A stretch of 64,000 bases of DNA from Dehalococcoidia bacterium (GTDB lineage Bacteria; Chloroflexota; Dehalococcoidia; GIF9; UBA5629), in contig JBAZEK010000002.1 of assembly GCA_041653995.1 (NCBI GenBank), positions 186,001 through 250,000 of the forward strand, given 5' to 3'. The translations under genes were made by a program, and so were the position numbers. Positions 59,979 to 64,000 of this stretch are shown here, piece by piece; the first letter of the stretch is position 1, and each line of letters opens with the position of its first letter. The notes beneath the pieces are model-generated. The model was not told where the DNA came from and ran no database searches. It saw only the letters and a list, made by a program, of their open reading frames with translations.

Positions 59979-60007
59979 TTTACTTCCCGGTTGCATCGGA
60001 ATATAAT
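59979..60007 (+). promoter_or_regulatory. Promoter of the greA-lysS-serS operon
   Basis: TTTACT (59979-59984), a 17-base spacer and TATAAT (60002-60007), with the start near 60014. A minus-strand TATAAT (59972-59967) of the divergent DRTGG gene lies just outside it. Confidence 0.7.
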
Positions 60008-60023
60008 ATTTTGAAAGGCACTG

Positions 60024-60058
60024 AAAAAGCTGAGAGTTATTGCGGCTCTCAGTTTTTT
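60024..60058 (+). terminator. Leader terminator/attenuator upstream of greA
   Basis: CTGAGAG (60030-60036) and CTCTCAG (60046-60052) form a 7-bp stem with a 9-base loop, flanked by AAAAAG and followed by TTTTTT. It lies 10-40 bases downstream of the predicted transcription start and 30 bases before the greA ATG, so it would release a short leader RNA of about 45 bases. The A-tract on the other side makes it potentially bidirectional. Confidence 0.8.
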
Positions 60059-60087
60059 AATATCCGGCATGCTGGGAGGTAATACCC

Positions 60088-60555
60088 ATGACTCTAAAAA
60101 AGTTTGATATCACCCGTGAGGGCCTCGAAAAGCTGAAAGTTGAATACGACCAGCTTACTTCGGCACGCCGCCAGGAGGTGGCCGACAAGATCAAGCGGGC
60201 GCGTGAGATGGGTGGCACGGAGAACAACGCCGAATATGAAGATGCCAAGAACGAGCAGGCGTTTATCGAGGGCCGGATAAGCTCTCTGGAGAATATTATC
60301 CTCAACGCCCGCATCATCGAGGCCCCGCACCAGCCCGGGGTTGTGGAGCTTGGCGATTCAGTACTCATACAGAACCAGGACGGCAAGATCGACCGCTATA
60401 CAATCGTGGGGACCGCTGAGGCCAATCCGCATGAAGGCAAGATCTCCTGCGAGTCGCCCGTCGGCAAGGCGCTGCTGGGAAAGAAAAAGGGTGATAAGAT
60501 AGAGGTGCGCACGCCGTCGGGAATAATGAAACTGCAGATTACCGAAGTAAGCTGA
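60088..60555 (+). CDS. greA: Transcript cleavage factor GreA
   Basis: 155 residues with GGGAGG upstream. The N-terminal coiled coil carries the acidic tip motif GGTENNAEYEDAKNEQ (the D/E pair for cleavage is replaced by the ENNAEYE form typical of GreA). The C-terminal FKBP-like domain has GDSVLIQNQDGK, SPVGKALLGKKKGDKIEV and GIMKLQITEV. It rescues backtracked RNA polymerase. It starts the operon greA-lysS-serS (4-base gap to lysS). The terminator upstream suggests attenuation. Confidence 0.97.
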   Translation: MTLKKFDITREGLEKLKVEYDQLTSARRQEVADKIKRAREMGGTENNAEYEDAKNEQAFIEGRISSLENIILNARIIEAPHQPGVVELGDSVLIQNQDGKIDRYTIVGTAEANPHEGKISCESPVGKALLGKKKGDKIEVRTPSGIMKLQITEVS

Positions 60556-60559
60556 GAAG

Positions 60560-62083
60560 ATGGCCGGGGAGGAACGCATTGAGCAACCGCGCCTGGAAAA
60601 ACTGTCCAGGCTGATAAACCGCGGCCTTGACCCATATCCACACAAATTCCACAGATCCCACACCGCCGGGGAAGCCACGCGCCTTTTCCTGGAGCTGATC
60701 GAAAAAGACCCTTCAGCGACAATGCCGGACGTCAGCCTGGCCGGGCGCGTCACCGCCGCCAGGTTCATGGGCAAAGCGGCCTTTTTCGATATCCGCGACG
60801 GATCGGGCAAGATACAGGTTTTCTTCCGCCGCGATTCCCTGGGAGACGATAAGTATGATCTGTTGCACGAGTTCGACCTGGGCGATTTCATGGGGGCATC
60901 GGGCCGTGTATTCAAGACACGCAGCGGCGAGGTAACCCTCGAGGCCGCCGACTTCACCATACTGGCCAAGTCTCTGCGGCCTATGCCGGAGAAATGGCAC
61001 GGCCTCCAGGATGTAGAGAAAAGATACCGCCAGCGCTACCTCGACCTGATCGCCAACGAGGAAGCCAGGGAGCTTTTCATCAGGAGGAGCGGAGTCATCA
61101 ACGCCGTGCGCAATTTCATGAACGCACGCGGATTTATCGAAGTGGAGACCCCGGTACTGCAGCCCATGTACGGCGGAGCGCTGGCCAGGCCCTTTATAAC
61201 GCGCCACCACGCCCTCGGCCAGGACCTTTATCCGCGCATCGCGCTCGAGCTCTACCTCAAGCGGCTGCTGATCGGCGGCTTCGACAAGGTTTATGAGATC
61301 GGACGCGTGTTCCGCAACGAGGGAATCTCAACCAGGCACAACCCCGAGTTCACCATGATGGAAAGCTACGAGGCTTATGCCGATTACAATGACGTGATGC
61401 AGATGACGGAGGAGCTTGTCAGCAGCGCATGCGCTGAGGTTCTGGGCGCCACCCGGATCAGTTACGCCGGAGAAACTATTGATCTGACGCCTCCCTGGAA
61501 AAGGATTCCCCTCCGCCAGGCGCTGATCGACAAGTGCGGCATAGATTTCATGCAATACCCGGATTCCAATAGTCTGCGCGCGCGCATGAAGGAAATGGGT
61601 TTGCAGGTCGACCAATTTAAGGACAGGGGCAGGCTTATAGATGAGCTGCTCTCCACCTATATTGAGCCGGACCTGCGCCAGCCCACGTTTCTCATCGACT
61701 ATCCAATTGATATGTCGCCTCTGGCCAAGCTGCATCGCGAGGCGCCCGGCCTGGTAGAGAGGTTCGAGGCATTCATCTGCGGAATGGAGGTGGCCAACGC
61801 GTTTTCCGAATTGAATGATCCGCGCGAGCAGCGCGAGCGGTTTGGCCGCCAGCGGGAAATGCATGCCGCCGAGATAGAACGCGCTATTGCGGCTGGAGAG
61901 CTGCCCGAGACCGATATGATTGATGAAGATTTTATAACCGCCATGGAGCACGGCATGCCGCCCGCCGGCGGCCTGGGAGTCGGCATCGACAGGCTGATCA
62001 TGCTGCTCAGCGACAGACAATCCATACGTGAAGTCATCCTCTTCCCGCAGCTCAAGACCAAACAGGGGAGGAGCGAAGAATGA
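60560..62083 (+). CDS. lysS: Lysyl-tRNA synthetase, class II
   Basis: 507 residues. OB-fold anticodon domain (SLAGRVTAARFMGKAAFFDI, RDGSGKIQVFF), then class II core motifs: YRQRYLDLIANEEAR, FIEVETPVLQPMYGGALARP, YEIGRVFRNEGISTRHNPEFT (motif 2) and GGLGVGIDRLIMLL (motif 3). It charges tRNA-Lys. Its stop overlaps the serS start as ATGA. Confidence 0.98.
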   Translation: MAGEERIEQPRLEKLSRLINRGLDPYPHKFHRSHTAGEATRLFLELIEKDPSATMPDVSLAGRVTAARFMGKAAFFDIRDGSGKIQVFFRRDSLGDDKYDLLHEFDLGDFMGASGRVFKTRSGEVTLEAADFTILAKSLRPMPEKWHGLQDVEKRYRQRYLDLIANEEARELFIRRSGVINAVRNFMNARGFIEVETPVLQPMYGGALARPFITRHHALGQDLYPRIALELYLKRLLIGGFDKVYEIGRVFRNEGISTRHNPEFTMMESYEAYADYNDVMQMTEELVSSACAEVLGATRISYAGETIDLTPPWKRIPLRQALIDKCGIDFMQYPDSNSLRARMKEMGLQVDQFKDRGRLIDELLSTYIEPDLRQPTFLIDYPIDMSPLAKLHREAPGLVERFEAFICGMEVANAFSELNDPREQRERFGRQREMHAAEIERAIAAGELPETDMIDEDFITAMEHGMPPAGGLGVGIDRLIMLLSDRQSIREVILFPQLKTKQGRSEE

Positions 62084-63342
62084 TCGATATCAAATTAATA
62101 CGAGATAATCCTGAAGTTGTATACCAGGCCATGGACAGGCGCGGGGAAGGGCGCGCGGACGTCGATCAGATCATAGAGCTGGACAGCTCTTACCGTCTGC
62201 TGCTCAAGGAAGCCGAAGCCCTGCGCGCCCGCCGCAACGACGTGAGCAAGCAGATCAGCCGCATGAAAGAAAAGCCGGCCGATCTGATAGCCGAAATGCG
62301 TCAGGTCGGCGACCGCATCACCCAGATCGAGGCCGAGGCAAATCTGCTGTCGGACAGGCTGGAGGACAGGTTGCTGCGCCTGCCCAACCTGCCGGCGGAC
62401 GACGTACCGGAAGGGCAGGGCTCGGAAGATAACGTCGAAGTCCGGTCATGGGGACGGACCCCTGAATTCGCCTTCACACCGCTTCCCCACTGGGACCTGG
62501 CTGAAAAGCTGGGCATCATCGATTTCCAGCGCGGCGTCAGGCTCTCGGGAACCAGATTTTACGTGCTGCGCGGCATGGGCGCCCTGCTGCAGAGAGCTTT
62601 GATCAGCTTCATGCTCGACCTTCACGTCAGGGAGCACGGATATATAGAGATCTACCCCCCGTTCATGGTTAAGCGCGAATGCCTGGTCGGATCAAGCAAC
62701 CTGCCCAAGTTTGCCGATAACCTGTATCACGACGCGGAGGAGGATTACTGGTTCATCCCCACCGCCGAAGTCCCTCTGACAAACCTGCACCGCGACGAGA
62801 TACTGGCGGCCGGTACGCTGCCCATACATTATGCCGCGCATACTTCATGTTTTCGCCGCGAGAAAATGGCGGCCGGCAAGGACACGCGCGGCATCAAGCG
62901 CGGGCACCAGTTCGAAAAAGTGGAAATGTACAAGTTCGTCGATCCCTCCACCTCGGACAACGAACTAAAGAGCCTGTTGGATAATGCCGAGGATATCTGC
63001 CGCAGGCTGGAATTGCCCTACCGTGTGATACAACTTTGCACGGGAGACCTGGGCTTTGCCGCCGTCAAGACCTTCGACATCGAGATGTGGGCGCCCGGCT
63101 GCGGCGAATGGCTTGAAGTCAGCTCGTGCAGCAATTGCGGCGATTTCCAGGCGCGCCGCGCCAATATTCGCTACCGGCCCGACCCCGAGGCCAAACCTCG
63201 CCTGGTACACACGCTTAACGGCTCGGGACTGGCGCTGCCGCGCGTGATGATCGCCGTCATGGAAAACTACCAGCGGGAAGACGGCAGCATCAGCGTGCCC
63301 GCCGCATTGCAGCCGTACATGAATACGGATATCATCCGATAG
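62080..63342 (+). CDS. serS: Seryl-tRNA synthetase
   Basis: 420 residues. An N-terminal coiled-coil arm (about 25-105, rich in Glu/Arg/Lys) binds the long variable arm of tRNA-Ser. The class II core has GTRFYVLRGMGALLQRAL, FIPTAEVPLTN, the motif 2 stretch CFRREKMAAGKDTRG and the motif 3 stretch NGSGLALPRVMIAVMEN. It charges tRNA-Ser and selenocysteine tRNA. It is translationally coupled to lysS through a 4-base overlap and ends the operon; no clear terminator follows. Confidence 0.98.
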   Translation: MIDIKLIRDNPEVVYQAMDRRGEGRADVDQIIELDSSYRLLLKEAEALRARRNDVSKQISRMKEKPADLIAEMRQVGDRITQIEAEANLLSDRLEDRLLRLPNLPADDVPEGQGSEDNVEVRSWGRTPEFAFTPLPHWDLAEKLGIIDFQRGVRLSGTRFYVLRGMGALLQRALISFMLDLHVREHGYIEIYPPFMVKRECLVGSSNLPKFADNLYHDAEEDYWFIPTAEVPLTNLHRDEILAAGTLPIHYAAHTSCFRREKMAAGKDTRGIKRGHQFEKVEMYKFVDPSTSDNELKSLLDNAEDICRRLELPYRVIQLCTGDLGFAAVKTFDIEMWAPGCGEWLEVSSCSNCGDFQARRANIRYRPDPEAKPRLVHTLNGSGLALPRVMIAVMENYQREDGSISVPAALQPYMNTDIIR

Positions 63343-63428
63343 ACAGGCCCGCACGCCTCCGGCGCCGTCTCACCGGCCGATTTTTCCAGCCTGAGCGACG
63401 CCAACGCCTCCGTTATCTTGACATAGGC

Positions 63429-63457
63429 TTCAAATTCAATTTAACTATATGTATAAT
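63429..63457 (+). promoter_or_regulatory. Promoter of the zinc-ribbon membrane protein
   Basis: TTCAAA (63429-63434), a 17-base spacer and TATAAT (63452-63457); the start near 63464 gives a leader of about 29 bases. Confidence 0.6.
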
Positions 63458-63492
63458 TAAAGGAAATATTATAGGCAAGATCCCGAAAAGAT

Positions 63493-64000
63493 ATGGCAGA
63501 AGGTGAACCGCAGACCGGTCCGAAGTTCTGCCGCCAGTGCGGTGGCGTAGTACCCGAGGGAACCCCGATCTGCCCGCGCTGCGGCCAGAAGTGGTACATG
63601 GACCGCGTGGAGCAGCAGGGGGCGGACCTCTGGCAGAAGATCATTGAGAAAAGGGCGGCGGCGGGTATGGGCGAAGCCGGTCCGGCTCAGGAGCAGAAGC
63701 AGTACCGCTGCCCCAACTGCATGGCGGTGCTGCAGGGGCCTTCGCCTACATGTCCTCAATGCGGAAAAAGCACGGCTAAAGCCAGGATCGTTCCGCCCGG
63801 GAAAGAGGATGAGGCGTCTATTGAAGAGACCGCCCAAGCTCTGAACCTGCCGCCTGCGGCAAAAGGTCTGGCCTCCATCAAGGGCGCTTCCCAACGCGCA
63901 GAGAGAAAAGGCAGCCGGCGCCGCATCAAAACCCTCGATATCATAATCGGCATTGTTATCATAATTATTCTGCTGGGCGTCGGTTACATGTTAGCCAGGC
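63493..64000 (+). CDS. Zinc-ribbon membrane protein, C-terminus cut by window edge
   Basis: The frame opens with an ATG at 63493 and continues to the window end without a stop (169 residues seen). Two zinc ribbons are visible: CRQCGGVVPEGTPICPRCGQ near residue 13 and CPNCMAVL with CPQCGK near residue 75. A basic stretch (AERKGSRRRIK) precedes one hydrophobic helix (IIIGIVIIIILLGVGYML). The domain order is cytoplasmic ribbons followed by a membrane anchor. The rest of the protein is outside the window, so its function cannot be judged. Confidence 0.72.
   Translation, partial: MAEGEPQTGPKFCRQCGGVVPEGTPICPRCGQKWYMDRVEQQGADLWQKIIEKRAAAGMGEAGPAQEQKQYRCPNCMAVLQGPSPTCPQCGKSTAKARIVPPGKEDEASIEETAQALNLPPAAKGLASIKGASQRAERKGSRRRIKTLDIIIGIVIIIILLGVGYMLAR

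Noticed and set aside
63343..63430. Peptide-like frame in the gap after serS
   Set aside because: Short frames on both strands look protein-like only because of GC-rich composition; there is no start codon with a ribosome-binding site and no extension.
1..64000. CRISPR arrays, insertion sequences, prophage, rRNA or tRNA genes
   Set aside because: No regularly spaced repeats, transposase or integrase frames, or rRNA/tRNA-like conserved stems were found by reading both strands; a tRNAscan or Infernal run would settle any missed short RNA.

Overview
The window looks like a chromosomal segment from a strictly anaerobic, uncultured bacterium, most likely a Chloroflexota/Dehalococcoidia-type lineage. 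This placement is inferred from gene content and not from a marker tree. The anaerobic signs are rubrerythrin, a glycyl radical enzyme with its activase, an iron-sulfur flavoprotein, the sulfide-dependent homocysteine gene set and standalone NDP-forming acyl-CoA synthetase subunits. Small families I associate with Chloroflexota also occur: a CxxC zinc-ribbon protein, a DUF503 protein and a SWIM-finger miniprotein. Coding density is very high and no gene-free gap exceeds 300 bases. I saw no rRNA, tRNA, CRISPR array, transposase, integrase or prophage gene.

Layout. 1-2038 (minus): two paralogous PKD-like lipoproteins and a PAC2-family protein cut by the window edge. 2231-10608 (plus): an acyl-CoA synthetase alpha-type protein, rubrerythrin, an MFS carrier, then a promoter-driven operon of glycyl radical enzyme, radical-SAM activase and FMN split-barrel protein. 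10628-17542: alpha/beta hydrolase, CARDB lipoprotein, recJ, lgt, ftsY and a tandem iron-sulfur flavoprotein. 17658-22116 (minus): Ig-like lipoprotein, a zinc-uptake operon (Fur-family regulator, znuA, znuC, znuB) and a flavin reductase. 22375-27765 (plus): HTH-nucleotidyltransferase fusion, double patatin and a complete polar amino-acid ABC transporter. 27805-38841 (mostly minus): MrfA-type helicase, DUF503, zinc ribbon, the homocysteine operon, nitroreductase, hisS, cutA, a second acyl-CoA synthetase and a 51-residue cysteine protein; a DoxX/MauE protein and a third PKD-like lipoprotein are inserted on plus. 39044-50990: rel, rpsT, class II aldolase, atypical crotonase, MacB-like permease, dinB, pyrF, plsY, two tandem glycosyltransferases and folC. 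51036-56393: SWIM protein, then tldD-tldE-PAC2-HEAT-GNAT. 56387-64000: polyamine genes speD-speE, an exported 20-cysteine protein, a BioD-like/DRTGG protein, greA-lysS-serS and a truncated zinc-ribbon membrane protein.

Regulation that can be read directly. Several promoters match the sigma-70 consensus with 16-18 base spacers (glycyl radical operon, MFS gene, CARDB lipoprotein, recJ, the cysteine-rich protein, greA, the last gene). A second class has a -10 box only 5-13 bases before the start codon (patatin, pyrF, plsY, folC, ABC permease), which predicts leaderless or nearly leaderless mRNAs. pyrF and plsY share one palindromic -10 box. An intrinsic terminator lies between the greA promoter and the greA start. 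A two-hairpin intergenic repeat occurs twice, with its two modules in opposite order.

The strongest leads are the glycyl radical cluster of unknown substrate, the exported 20-cysteine protein with a near-perfect promoter and terminator, the lipoprotein family ending in vicinal cysteines, the tldD-tldE-PAC2-HEAT operon and the greA leader attenuator.
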